Below are positions 1 to 11,342 of a stretch of DNA of 64,000 bases, one piece after another. The notes below the pieces were generated by a model, which was given only the letters and a program-made list of their open reading frames with translations, was not told where the DNA came from and did no database searches. Positions within the stretch are counted from its first letter, which is position 1. Each line of letters starts with the position of its first letter. Location of the stretch: the NCBI GenBank assembly GCA_051294375.1, contig CM119264.1:21857582-21921581 (forward strand), in the 5' to 3' direction. The DNA is from Paraspadella gotoi. Taxonomy: Eukaryota; Chaetognatha. A program made the position numbers and the translations under genes.

Positions 1-35
1 CAGCAGAGGCACCCAGAAAAAAAGAAAGAAATCAG

Positions 36-173
36 AAGGCAGCAGCAGAAGCAGCAGGAGAAAAGAGAGAAAAAGAGCCCCTGCAGAGCCAGCTGCAGAC
101 TCAAAAGGCAGCAGCAAAAGCAGCAGGAGAAAAGAGAAAAAGAATAAGCCCCTGCAGAGCCAGCTGCAGACTC
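36..173. repeat. Two-unit tandem duplication (~68 bp unit)
   Basis: Positions 36-102 and 105-173 are two near-identical units. Each has a purine-rich GGCAGCAGC / AGCAGGAGAAAAGAG part followed by CCCCTGCAGAGCCAGCTGCA. They differ by a few substitutions and a short insertion. The units lie beyond the last firmly supported vezatin exon and may be in its 3' UTR or flank. Confidence 0.75.
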
Positions 174-652
174 GTTATTTTCCCCTATGATTATGAATCA
201 GTTACTAGGGAAAAGAGAGAGGGAGAGAGACATGTAATTAAAATAGAAAAGAGAGAGAGAAAGAAATATGAAAATAAAAGAGAGAAAATTTGTTTGTTTT
301 GATAAAACGTAAACAAAACATATTTAATAACTGTCCAGACTCAATTTTAAGCACATTGATGATGAGAAGCTGTATATAAATTTTCAGCTTCATACACCCA
401 AATTTAATCATAAAAAAGGCGATCTATAATTTGGAACGCCGACAACAACGACGACGACGACGCCACTTATGCGCAAAATCGTCGCAAACATTAAGCGATT
501 GCGACAAAAAAAATTTTCACACGGCACAAAGATGCAATACTAAATGGTTATCTACGCCCAAGCCCGTCTGGCGAGATAAAAATTAATCTTAGAAAAAATA
601 TGAAAAAAGAGAAATTTACTCCAATAAACGAAAACAGGAAAGGACAACCAAC

Positions 653-3600
653 CTGCGGACTTGGCAACGGCCAGGTGTGCAATGGTTTTGTTAAAGGCGT
701 AGGATCCTGCCATAGGCGGTGATGCCGTCGCAGGCATTGGACGAGAGAGGGGTGAGACGTTGGCCGATAGAGAGCATCTCTCTCCCGGCAAAGGCTTCAC
801 CTCCGCTTTTATGACCATTGCATTAACCAGATTGGCTTGCGGGGATTCCGCCTTCGTAGAATCGTCAAGGAGAAAGTCATGGCTCAATTGTACCGTCTGT
901 GTTTCATCGTCGTTAGCCATTTCTTCCATATCGTCTTCTTTAAAACAACTATCCTTTTCCTCAATATATTTCTGAGGAGCCGGAACCGGCATCCGGTTTT
1001 CGATGCCAATGCCCGATTCGCCTTCGTCATCGCGGAGGAGGATCAGAGTGTCGATCTCGTTGGCCACAAGCCTTTCCTCCGACAAATCTGTCGACAGAAT
1101 TTCCAGCGTCGACGTCACGAGCGACGGGGAAGAGTTTGGCGTATCCAAAACTTGAAGCGGATTCTTCGGTTCCGAATTCGTTTCTTGATCCATACTAACA
1201 AACGAGTGAGACGGTATCAAAGATTTAGTTTTTTCGCCAATGTCGATGTCGACGATCAAATTGCGTCGCCTCTCGAACTCGGCTCCGCCACAAGATATGT
1301 TAAGCATTTCCTGACTGCGTTTCCACGACGAAGATACCAAGGGGACTGGCGCTAAAGACGAAGCAGTGCCGCCTGGTGAATAATCGATCCCACTTTCACT
1401 CTTAGCACGCGACAACGGAAATGGACCGAGAAGATCACAGGGAGATTTCGATCTATCGGGGCATTTCTTATTTGTCGTCGATGTCGTAGCCGTCGACCTT
1501 GTGAGTTTCGACGTGAGATCGTCGTTGTCGGGCTTCAGTTTCTCTTCCATGACCTCCCTGATGTCCGCAATACAGTCAGGTTGATCGTCGGGACATTTTG
1601 ACTCGACGAAGACAAGTTCTCTTGTTGCAACTTCGTCTTTAAAATCTGTAGACTTGCCCCACCGCTTTTCGTCTTCCGCATCGCGATCTATTCCCAACGC
1701 CCTCTTCTCTCTCTCCTCCCACAGATCTGCCCGTTCTTTGAGCCAGGGTCGTAGTTCTGTCAACACCCTCTTCATATCCTCACTTTTCTTTTTGCCAGCA
1801 CCGGCCTCGGGCCAATCGTTCAAAGCACCTGTCACCGATTCCTCTTGGTCGACAACATCCTCAAAAACTTCGTCTCGCGGCTCATAGGCAGCGATTTCAG
1901 GGAGATCGTTCGGGTCTACAAACGATAGCGGAGCCGCACATGGCGTATCAGGCCCTGGGAAGGTGTCGATAGAGTCGGAAGAATCCAGGACACGGCTCGC
2001 TTTAATCGAGGCATCCTCCCACACAGCTCGAGCTGCATCTATCTCCAATCCTGTTCGAACCAAGGCGTCGAATAGCGACTTCGACGAATCGGGAGTAACA
2101 TCATTTACGAGAGACTCGGCCTCGCGGGTTCGAAGTAGAGCCGATTGCAAGCGCAGATCGAGGGCGTGAATCGCTGATGAGATGGAGGAAGCGGGAGCGA
2201 CTATCGGCGACTGGTCTGTCGAGGCGCGTTCACGCGCGAGAAATTGACAGCGGTGAAAGTCGTAGGAGCGACGAAGAGACAAAATTGTAGGGATAAGATC
2301 TGTAGGGGCAAATTTATTCTCTAATCTTTCAGACTTATTAAGTTTTATTATTTAAAGCTTCATAGTTTCATAAAAATTACCTGTGATTACTTTGTGGCAA
2401 AACGAAGAGATAATAGAAGTGACGAGCTCGGGGGAGTTTTTGTCGAAAGCTTGCGGCGAAGCAGAGAGAATAAGGCGTCGGACGAATTCGGACGCCTGAA
2501 GGTGCGCTAATTGCTTCATCGCCTTTAGCGCCGCGGAGGCGAAATCATCAGTGGCCGCGCGAAGACGGGTTAAGTGCTGAAGAAACGTGATTCTAATTGA
2601 AATTATTTAAAGATCACACAAAATCTTAATATTTAATTAAAAATATTCTAAAAATATTAAATTGGGCACCATATCAAAAAGACTTCTTTTATGAAATACA
2701 ACATTAACCACGACCAAGTGTCGGATGAACGTCATTCAACAACATGACAATTGTGAACAGGTCAACAGGTCAACTGTCAAATTAAAAAAAAAATTATCGA
2801 TAGTAATTTTGTTTAATTAATTCAATTAAGTTAGAGATTTATATTTGACATTATGTATATTCCAGAAGTACCTCCTCGTTGCCCGGCAGGAAGGGCAGCG
2901 TCAGCGACTCCCCGTATTCATCCACAGGAATATGGGCGACGTAGAGGGCAGGGGCGTCGAGGTCCTCGCCCATGGGAAGCGCCATCATGAGGTCGCGAGT
3001 CGCAGTTCGATGAGAGTGAAACAAATGACGAGCGGAGGCAAAAATGCTGGCTTTTAGGATGAGCAGCTGAAGGAATAATAAAATTTTGTTTTCAAATGAC
3101 CGGACAGCTAAGTGCGATCCAAAAATCTAGTCAAAGAATTCGCGAGTGTTTGAAAATGAAAGATTTAGCTGTCCCCTTACTTGGTCGGACGCCCTTCTTG
3201 TGACAGTCGACGAGGCCGGGTTGAAGACGAATCCTCCCTCGACGAATTCAAACTCTTGCGCGAGTTTCAGTCCGCGCTCAGTCAGCCCAGCCAATTCCTC
3301 CAGTCGCTTCAGGTAGGAGGAGAAGGCAGAGATGGCAGACTCGGCTCGGGAGTACGCCAGGCGATGCTGCCACATGGTGATGAGTTCCGGAGTGAGAAGT
3401 AGCACGAAACAGGCGATAAAGACAGCGGGAATCCACAGGGATTCGGACTTGGAGTTGGTGAAAACTAAAAAGTAGATTTTGAGGATGAAAGAGGGGATTA
3501 AAAAAACCTTTGAAGCAAGGATTTAAATTTACCTATAGAATCACTAACCATATTGGTGAAATAAGTAGGAGAGCGACGCCCAAAGAACCACTCCCAATCT

Positions 3601-4245
3601 CAACATGGTTGGATGCATGAAGCCGTTTCTTTTCATTTCATTGTTCAACTTCATCTGCTTATCTCTTTCCACCTCCCAGTAATTGCGTAAAAAATGCTCA
3701 TCTTCCTCTGTAAGTACGGATTCGAAACCACAGCCGACCATCTTATCGAAAAGGTGAAAGTGAACGCGACTGTGAAAGACCAATGTTAGTGATAACTTGT
3801 TATTATCAATTGATGCGAGATGACAGGTAAAATGGAATCGCAGTTCAGCTCACCTCAAATAGGTCTTCAACTGTTCAGAAAACCCAAAAATTTTGACGCT
3901 CCATTCCAGAACACGGTCTGAGACGGCGAGACCGACTCTTTTCTTCCAAATTTCTGCGCTGGATTTCAAATCGACAAGGAACTGACAAGAATCGGCCAGG
4001 GCAGATCTGAGGCGTCCGTCTTGCGACGACGACCTCGGCTCAGAGTGATCAGAAAGCGAGGTTTTTTGGTCGCAGACGAAGTCATCCGAAACTATTACGT
4101 CTGGGTAAAACATTTTAGCAGCGGGAACGGACGTCTCGGTCGACGTTGGCTCGTCCGCAATACCCAAATCGCGCAAATGACGTCCGAGGGCGGAGTCTTT
4201 CGGAGTGACGTCTTCGTCACAATCCGAAGAAGTCAGGCCGTCCAT
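653..4245 (-). CDS. VEZT: Vezatin (adherens-junction transmembrane protein)
   Basis: Vezatin is a two-pass membrane protein that links myosin VII to the cadherin-catenin complex at adherens junctions. Six exons join in frame: 4245-3854, 3769-3549, 3464-3181, 3066-2872, 2576-2381 and 2299-653, giving 978 codons. Seen: an N-terminal HLRDLGIAD block; two membrane segments (around VVLWASLSYLF, and SLWIPAVFIACFVLLL at the start of exon 3); then ERGLKLAQEFEFVEGGF and SEFVRRLILSASP; the exon 5/6 junction reads LSLRRSYDFHRC; and MKRVLTELRPWLKER lies in the C-terminal half. All match the order of vertebrate vezatin. The donor at 653/652 (CAG|GTTGGT) leaves one base, so another exon must follow. A short one starting at 204 after CCCTAG would add only VTDS and stop near 191, which is weak. 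The long acidic, Ser/Thr-rich last exon makes the protein longer than vertebrate forms (~780 aa). It is divergently arranged with the secreted-protein gene at 4915. Confidence 0.88.
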
Positions 4246-4914
4246 TGTGATGACTACTAATGGTACGAGAAGCTACGTTTCTCGATCATAGTTAATAACG
4301 GTGCCAATCTTAATCAAAAACATTGCAAATTTACATCATAATCCAAAAATACTAATATATGACACAAAATCATTTCTTTTTCCTTAAGATTTGTTTTTCT
4401 TTTTATGGAGATGAATGAAAAACATCTAATAATAATAGCATTCGAAAAATTGACAGTTGTAAAACTAATTGGTAAGGTCGGCTAAGTGTGGGAGATATAT
4501 TGTTAGTACCAATTTCATAGATGGACTCAAAAGGCTTTTTCGTTTTTGAGGAATTTTAGAGCAACGTCTAATATTTTGTTTTGGAACTCCCTTAGCCATC
4601 TAGAAGATTGAACCAGAAATGAACAAAAGCTGTCAACTAAATTTACCGCATAACACGAATTCAATTAAATTACTATTATAAAACAAGAAACGTTGGGAAA
4701 ACAAGAAATTGTTCATCCGCTTAAGGGAACTTTGTAATAAGTTGTTTAGTGCCGTTTTCCTGAATAATTAACGTGCAATCTTCTTATTTGTCAGTCGCGT
4801 AAGTGGAAACGAATTTGCGTATTCCCACAAGAGGCCCAAGTCTTTCAGTTGAACGCGTCGAATTTTAAAATAATTGTTTGGGAAATTAAAAAAGCTAAAA
4901 ATTAAGAAGCAAAA
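4246..4914. other. Divergent intergenic region, vezatin / secreted-protein gene 1
   Basis: This is 669 bp of AT-rich DNA between the start codons of the minus-strand vezatin gene and the plus-strand gene at 4915. I see no TATA box at a convincing distance from either start, no repeat and no RNA gene. It should hold both promoters. Confidence 0.5.
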
Positions 4915-6109
4915 ATGGTATCTTCAATCTTTGTCATTTGTGTCATATGGGTAAGGCTGAACTTCTTAATTCTAAGGTGATTGGAAATTATTATACGAAA
5001 TAGGATCATTAATGCGTAAGTATTATTACGAATGTAGATCATAATATTAATAAGTCTCCGAAAGAAGAAAAGATAGAAATATGATGGTGTAGAAGACGAA
5101 ATGGAAATATGATTGGAACCGGATTTTAACACAAAATTAACGAAAAACTTTTAATAATTTATTACGCTATCTCTGTTATGGAAACTTTCTTTGAAAACAT
5201 GGTAAAAAAAAATCAGGCTCATTTCATTCATTTTCCTTCAGAACTTAGGATCCTCCTGTACTGGCAGTGTTGGTAATCGCATTATGATAGCTTAAGGTAT
5301 TCTGTGGTTAATACAATGAAATTGGTATAACGAAGAAAATGTTACACGAAGTATAAAAAGTTATATATTTGACAGTATAGTCGAACTCCAGGATCACTGG
5401 TAGTAAAAAATAAAATTACAAATTTTCAGGGTTATTTTGCGACAATCGCTTCAGCTCTAAGACCGAATGTTGGGGGAAACTTAGAGCGCATCGTCTTACC
5501 GGGCAGGTTAAAATTAGATTTGAATTGCTAGTTTCACAGAAAATATTATGAAGAGAATGCTTTTCAGAACTGGAAGACAAGGTTTAGGAAATTTTGGGGC
5601 GAGAATCGTGACATCTCAGACAGGGAATAATGGAGATACTTCGTCCGCAGAAAGACAAGCCAATGGGCAGACGGTATCTCAGCGCAAATTATCCTTATTT
5701 TCACATCGAATGGGGTAAACCATTAATTCTAATTTCTTACCTTAGGTCCCTGCCGACATTGATCAACAGTTGGCCGGACTACCTGGTGGCACATGCCTGG
5801 CAGTTTGCGAATCTATTTACGCAGTAAAACTTAACATTATCATTGATTTCACGGTTAAAACCGGCATTTGAATTCTAAACATTTTTGACAGAGAACTAGA
5901 ATGTACGCTCCCAATGCCAGCATGATAACGCAGACAATTTTTGGATGCCCACAAATTTGTGGAATACTCGATGTAAGCTACAAAATTTTAAATATGAAAA
6001 CATTTTACAATGCGACATTATACTTTCTACAATAATACGACTTTCCTATATGCAGAACGTTACACAAATGGGAATAATGGGTCTCTCAGCGTTTTTGGCG
6101 GGACGATGA
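4915..6109 (+). CDS. Small secreted two-C-x3-C protein, paralog 1
   Basis: Family not recognised. Six exons: 4915-4950, 5430-5506, 5568-5673, 5746-5823, 5892-5972 and 6056-6109, giving 143 aa. Exon 1 encodes MVSSIFVICVIW and stops at GTAAGG; with GYFATIASA from exon 2 it makes a plausible signal peptide. Exon 1 has exactly 12 codons, as in paralog 2, which is why I chose this distant start (479-bp intron). Two motifs are shared with the next two genes: TCLAVCESIYA at the end of exon 4, and GCPQICGILD at the end of a 27-codon exon. The last exon is short and hydrophobic (NVTQMGIMGLSAFLAGR). The middle part, rich in Gly, Asn, Gln and Thr, is not conserved and here is split by an extra intron absent from the other two. 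The protein is probably secreted, with the four cysteines forming disulfides; its function is unknown. Confidence 0.68.
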
Positions 6110-6169
6110 ACAAGAACAATTAATTAATGATCGTTATTTCGAATCGTGTTTACAGTTCGCTGTTTTACG

Positions 6170-6177
6170 TATAAATA
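6170..6177 (+). promoter_or_regulatory. TATA box of secreted-protein gene 2
   Basis: TATAAATA lies 66 bp upstream of the ATG at 6236 and within 65 bp of the stop of paralog 1. A start site about 30 bp downstream would leave a 5' UTR of 30-40 nt, which suits a compact tandem array with its own promoter per gene. Confidence 0.55.
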
Positions 6178-6235
6178 AAATTTTTCGATCACGTTTTATA
6201 TTTTCCAGTTTTAGTATTAATTCACAACCTTCAGA

Positions 6236-7115
6236 ATGGCTAAGACGTTAATCTTGAGTCTTCTCATTGGAGTAAGTCATCTTTTTTTTAATAAATACAT
6301 AAGATACTTAATTTATTTGCGGGTTCATTTCTTAGATCGCCACTATGAACGGAGTTAGCTGTCAAAATTGGAATGCCGCATTTAATTCAAATCAAGCAAT
6401 GAGGAACGGCTACGGAAGATGGGGAATGGAAAATCAGGTAAAATTACTCTCAATAACCATTACAGGTATATTCTCTCGGGAATTTGGGAATTTGAAATGC
6501 CAATGAGAGAACGATTACCGGCGCAAAACTCTGCTTATTGCGCTGGTAAACCGTAAAATTAAAAGATTCGTTGAAAACTGGCAAAATTTGATTTATAAAC
6601 ATGTAACTAACTTGAACTATTAATACTTTCTTATTAGTAAGGTGACATCCAAAAATTTAGTGATAGATGTGATTAATTTTAGATGACGAATGCCGAGAAG
6701 CGATTGCCTCAAAATACGGCATCAAACACTAGACCTCAGCAACAACCCCTTGGCCCATGGGGTGGTCTTATTACAGGAGTAGCTTCAAGTATGGCCGAAC
6801 AAGTTGTCGGAGCCTGCCCAAACATGTGCGAGACTATTTTTGACGTAAGTTAAAATTAAAAAAAAAGACGCTCAAAATCAAGTTGTGACGAAAATTTAGC
6901 CTATTTCTTTAGCAAATCACTCCCTTCAACCCACAAATGATCACAATGGTTCGGACGTTCCTCCCTTGCTCAATGGCCTGCGACATGCTAGATGTAAATT
7001 TTTTTTAAAATTACGCTTTCTTATAAGTTTCACTATCAATACAGTAATATATACTTTTACTTTTTAGAACATCTTTAACTCCGGCCTCAACATGGTGACA
7101 GGAATGATTGGTTAA
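6236..7115 (+). CDS. Small secreted two-C-x3-C protein, paralog 2
   Basis: Family not recognised. Five exons, all introns phase 0: 6236-6271, 6336-6437, 6683-6844, 6913-6993 and 7068-7115, giving 142 aa. A signal peptide (MAKTLILSLLIG plus IATMNGVSC) is split by intron 1. Exon 2 and the first half of exon 3 are polar and low in complexity (Asn, Gln, Gly). Exon 3 then ends in an amphipathic run and ACPNMCETIFD; exon 4 (27 codons) ends PCSMACDMLD; exon 5 encodes NIFNSGLNMVTGMIG and stop. Spacing between the two cysteine pairs is fixed by the shared exon structure. A TATA box sits 66 bp upstream. The small size, secretion signal, duplication and rapid N-terminal divergence are typical of lineage-specific effectors (immune, cuticular or glandular), but the sequence does not choose among these. 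Confidence 0.75.
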
Positions 7116-7303
7116 AAATAGCGACATAACGCGCATTCTTTCACTTAAACTTAAAATATTCGCATAGATTTGATTCTTCAAAATTGAACTAAATAATTTG
7201 ATTTGAATCAATTGATAGTGGAGGTCCGTTTATTTTTAAAAATAGTTTCTTTAATTAAAACTCGATTCATATTTATTTTTTTATTTAGATAATAAATTTA
7301 AAA

Positions 7304-8112
7304 ATGCCTTCAAAAACCGACGGCGTATTTTTTCTTTTTCTACTAGTAAGTATGGCTAACTCATTCATTGTGATATTATTGCCGAAGCTTGAGGTAATAC
7401 GATCGATATGCGATTTAGTTTTCCTATGGTGGAATGATCTCTTGTCGATACACAAGACCGGGGACAAGTTCTAATCGCTATCCAACATCGTCAAACCAGG
7501 TAATTAGGAGATTGAAAAAGACAAATTTATGTTAAACTAAAATTTTATTTTACAGTTCCACTGGGTTAAATAATGTAAACCGTTATAATAATAAAAATCT
7601 TAGTTTTTAGGTTAGTTCAACACAACCTAATGCTGGAAACGTCAACGGATTTAATGGTCAAACAAGAATTGTCGCCCAACTGGTTTCTTCAGTGATTGGT
7701 GGAATGGCAGAACAAGCAGTTTCTCAATGTCCCACTATCTGCGACACCATCTTAAACGTGAGTAGGTCAAAAGTATAGACTATATTGAAACGGAGTGTAT
7801 ACGATGGTGAATACACCGCCATAATATAAGTTATTCTGGGGGTAATTCCGATATCCAGTTTTCTTCAGATTATGTTTTCTATATTATTTATAGCAACTAA
7901 ATAACGTGACCCCATCGATGGTTGCCATCTTTCGAGGAATTATACGTTGTCCTAACGCATGCAGCATTCTCGACGTAAGCAGATGTAAAACGTCTCGAAA
8001 TATGAACTTAATTAATTTAATAACATTTTTATTTCTTATTATTTCTTAGTCTGTTGTGCAAGTTGGTCTTGGTTTTTCGGATGCAATGATAACAGGATCA
8101 GGATTAGGATGA
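7304..8112 (+). CDS. Small secreted two-C-x3-C protein, paralog 3
   Basis: Family not recognised. Five exons, all introns phase 0: 7304-7345, 7419-7499, 7611-7757, 7894-7974 and 8050-8112, giving 137 aa. Exon 1 (MPSKTDGVFFLFLL) and the start of exon 2 (FSYGGMISC) form the signal region. Exon 3 ends SQCPTICDTILN, exon 4 (27 codons, identical in length to its paralogs) ends RCPNACSILD, and exon 5 is SVVQVGLGFSDAMITGSGLG. The hydrophobic stretch before the first cysteine pair (VAQLVSSVIGGMAEQAV) aligns with ITGVASSMAEQVV in paralog 2, so these two are the closest pair. It is the last member of the array; I found no fourth copy before the phafin gene. Confidence 0.75.
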
Positions 8113-9060
8113 TTATGGTCTACGAACTAATGGAAGCTATTTTTTTTATATAGAGACAGAACAGCTGTGCGATAAAACCATTACTATTATTTAAATAAAT
8201 AAGCTAAATAAGCCCAGCAATTTGGAGATTCACGAATCACGTTGCGACTATTTGTTTTCACTAAATATCTAAATAAATTGTGTGAATTTTAAAACCCTAG
8301 CAATCTACGTATTGATTCTTTAAAACAAAATTCATTAAAATTTAAATGTTAAAAATCACAATTGCAATAGATTAATCAAATTATTAATAATTATTTATAC
8401 GGTCAAGAGAGATGCGCATATCAAAACACCAGAAATAAAATGACCAAAAAAGCTGAGTAAACTAATGAATTGTAAACATGAAAACAAACGAACCTCCCAA
8501 AATAAAGAACAAAAGTATATAATTTATGACCAGGATAAATTACGATCTTAGATAAAATACACTTTATTAAATAATGAAACTAATTTTCATATATTGTTGA
8601 ACGTTGGTAGTTAGGTCATGCATATTTATAACGTTATCGATAACTATCTAGTATCTAGAACTTATATATATTTAGGAATGTTCAAAGTTTTTGGTCCATA
8701 ATCAGCTAATTCGTTAATGGGTCGGACTGTTAATTTACTTGGAAGAAAGTATAATAAATCTTAAATACTTCCGAGAAGGTATATGAGTAATCAACTAACC
8801 TAAAAATAACATTTTTTACCCTATTAAAAAATTAATCTCAAAATTTTTAGCGACTGACAAATCTAACAATGATTTGAAAAATATCAAGCGAGAGGTTAAA
8901 AAATAAAAAAAATATTTAAGTTCTTCATAATTATGAAAAAAGGTGAAGAATAAAACTGTCTTAATGTCCTATCGTTTATATAGGCCTAACAATTTTTAAA
9001 GCTTGCATCATGAATTTGCATGAAATCCAGTTTGTTTCTTTTAATCTGTCATATTTTCCT
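8113..9060. other. AT-rich convergent intergenic region
   Basis: This lies between the 3' end of secreted-protein gene 3 (plus) and the 3' end of the phafin gene (minus). It is strongly AT-rich, with AATAAA-type signals on both strands (for example near 8195), and no ORF, repeat or RNA gene that I can support. Confidence 0.5.
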
Positions 9061-10755
9061 TTATTTGTTCTCGTAGAAAGTGGGCTGAAAAATTGGCAAA
9101 GAAAAAAAAAAGCTTTAAAATTTAACTAGACAGTTATAGCAATATAGCTTGTAGTTAGAGATGACAGAAAAGTTATAAGGCCTACCTCGTCATTGTCGTC
9201 ATCGCCGTTCTGAACGCTTTCGGCGCCAAGGTCGTTGGCTTCGTCGTCGCTGTCCTCCTCTCCAGAGGAATCCTCAACGCCGCCAGTGACGGCAGAGTTG
9301 GAAGGGGAAGCGGGGTCGCCGCCGGAAGACAATTGCGAGTAACAAGTTTCACAGACTCGCAAGGGTTTGCTTGTTAAAAAAAATAATTCTTAAGAATCCT
9401 TCTTTCCCTTTTCCTTTCGTTTAATGTTGCGCTGTGTACATTGTAAAGTGCACAAGTTTAATCTCAAACGCCAAAATTTAGAACTAAACCGGTGATATTA
9501 TAAGGAAGGAACCTTTGATACAACCAAGAATGAGATTGAGAACTCAATTTGAGTTCATCAATCTCATTTGTATATTGTCGTATTGACATTGACTTGTCAT
9601 AAATTCTGTTCTTGTGTCATTTCATGTTCTCATTTCACGAATTCACTTTTGTCATTAGTGTAGCAATTGATAATGAAATACTACTAGAGCTAAGTTTACT
9701 GCTATTTTAGGACCATTTAGCTCTCTTATAATATTACCTGGATTGATTGGGAAGTAGAAAGCGTTTGGTTGTGCATGCATTACACGCAACGATGCCGCAT
9801 TTTCTGCAGTGATGCCTTCGATTAACGAAACTGAAAACAGTTTTTTTGCAGTGCATGCACATTGTGGTTTCCGTGTCGGGCACCCAGGCGGGAGCCAATT
9901 CAGTTGTGTGGGCGGCCGGACGATCTCCTGAAGCCAACAGCGAATTTTTAATTTCCAAATAAACAATGGCCTGGGTAGAATGTGTAATGCATACCCTTAG
10001 CGATTAGATCGGCTACGCATTTTTGTATGTGAGCCATCCATTCAGACTTTTCGGTCGCTGTCGCAGCGTAGACAGCGAAAGATTTTTTTCCACTAATTAT
10101 ATAGAAGCCGTGCCGTAATTCTAAAAGAAAATTAATACTAAAATGACAGGGGTCGAAAGAAAGGTTTTGATTTTTTTAATCTCAAATGTGACCACAGAAA
10201 TTACATAACCCATCAAATACATAGCATTTGTATATTTATATTCATTGTTTTAAAATAGAACAACTCACGAGGGGTATCTTCGATGACTTCTAAGCGGACT
10301 TGTTCGAGGGGAATGATGTGCTGTTTGTTGTATTTTTTCTTGTTGATTACGATGTTGCCATAGACGAGAATGTCGTTGAAAAGGAAAAACTGTCGCGGTT
10401 TTGGACGCTTTCGGCACATTTTGGTGAGAACGCCTTCTCCCACCAGCACTCGGTTCGGCACGCTCAAAGGCTGATAGAGGAGGTTTAAGTTCGAATAATT
10501 ATCACTACCTAACCTAAATTTTAACTTTTAAAAAAGCAATTAGATTGTAGTATTAATTATAATGATTATTAGTCATAGTATAAAATCCTGTGAAAAATAC
10601 CTGACCGGCGCCTCCGAAACATTCTTCCACGCGCCGAATTCTCTCCGCGTTAGCTTTCGAATTTACTGCAGAGAGAAAAAGAAAATAAACCAGAAATTGT
10701 TAATGAATACAACAAAGTCGAAAACATTTATGGACATACCCAGGCGGTCAACCAT
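9061..10755 (-). CDS. PLEKHF: Phafin-type PH and FYVE domain protein
   Basis: Phafins bind PI3P through a PH domain and a C-terminal FYVE finger and act on endosomes and lysosomes (trafficking, endosome fusion, autophagy). Seven exons join in frame: 10755-10740, 10665-10601, 10470-10269, 10120-9995, 9927-9738, 9369-9186 and 9084-9061, giving 268 aa (human phafins 249-279). It starts MVDRLVNSKANAERIRRVEE, as in phafins. The PH domain carries GEGVLTKMCRKRPKPRQFFL and NDILVYG, with KKYNKQHIIPLEQV after. The FYVE finger has the WVPD entry, the RRHHCRKCG core, and RVCETCY for the last zinc ligands. An acidic Ser-rich tail follows, then PTFYENK. The exon 5 acceptor at 9928 was chosen by phase; the more obvious AG upstream puts the reading out of frame. 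The single-copy Drosophila ortholog is rush hour, and this looks like the same one-gene state. Start codon lies 588 bp from the SRPRA stop. Confidence 0.93.
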
Positions 10756-11342
10756 TTTGTTGATCAAAGAAAAAATCCGCCCCTATAAACAAGAGCAAAG
10801 TCTCTCCTCGCGTCGTCCCGATCTGCTGGAGCAGTCGACGGACAAGCCCTCCACTCTTCTCGCTGTCGTATTCCACTTTTAAAATTTTTTTTTTTTTAAT
10901 TCAATCTCGATCGATAACAACTGAGACCGGTTCAGGTTTTCTTTACATAGTTTTTAAATGTGCTCCTTGGCGAATTCGAGCAATGTTTTTTATTTTGATT
11001 CCTGAAGCAAACTTAAAAGGGGTTAAAAGGGGTTAAATTTCCATGATTGACACTATAAAAGATTTATTTTTAACACAATATATTAAATTAGAAGTAGGGC
11101 CAAAGGAAAAAAGAACTTCTTATGTGACTAGATAATCTGTTTTTTATGCATTCTGTATGCATGAGCCTTTATATCAATTTTATGCATTCTGTATGCATGA
11201 GCTTTTATTTAAATTTAGGGAAGGGAAACTTAAAGAAATATAAGGAAGCGGAGGAATTTCTCAAGCCAATTCTTGAAATTGGCGTACCGGCCACACAGTC
11301 AAAGGACTCAAACATTTGCAGCCCTATAATTGTGGACTACTA
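10756..11342. other. Intergenic region between SRPRA and phafin genes
   Basis: The first ~120 bp (to about 10880) is mixed-composition sequence likely to be phafin promoter or 5' UTR. The remainder is AT-rich and includes a short direct repeat of TTTATGCATTCTGTATGCAT at 11142-11160 and 11180-11199. No gene is supported. Confidence 0.4.
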
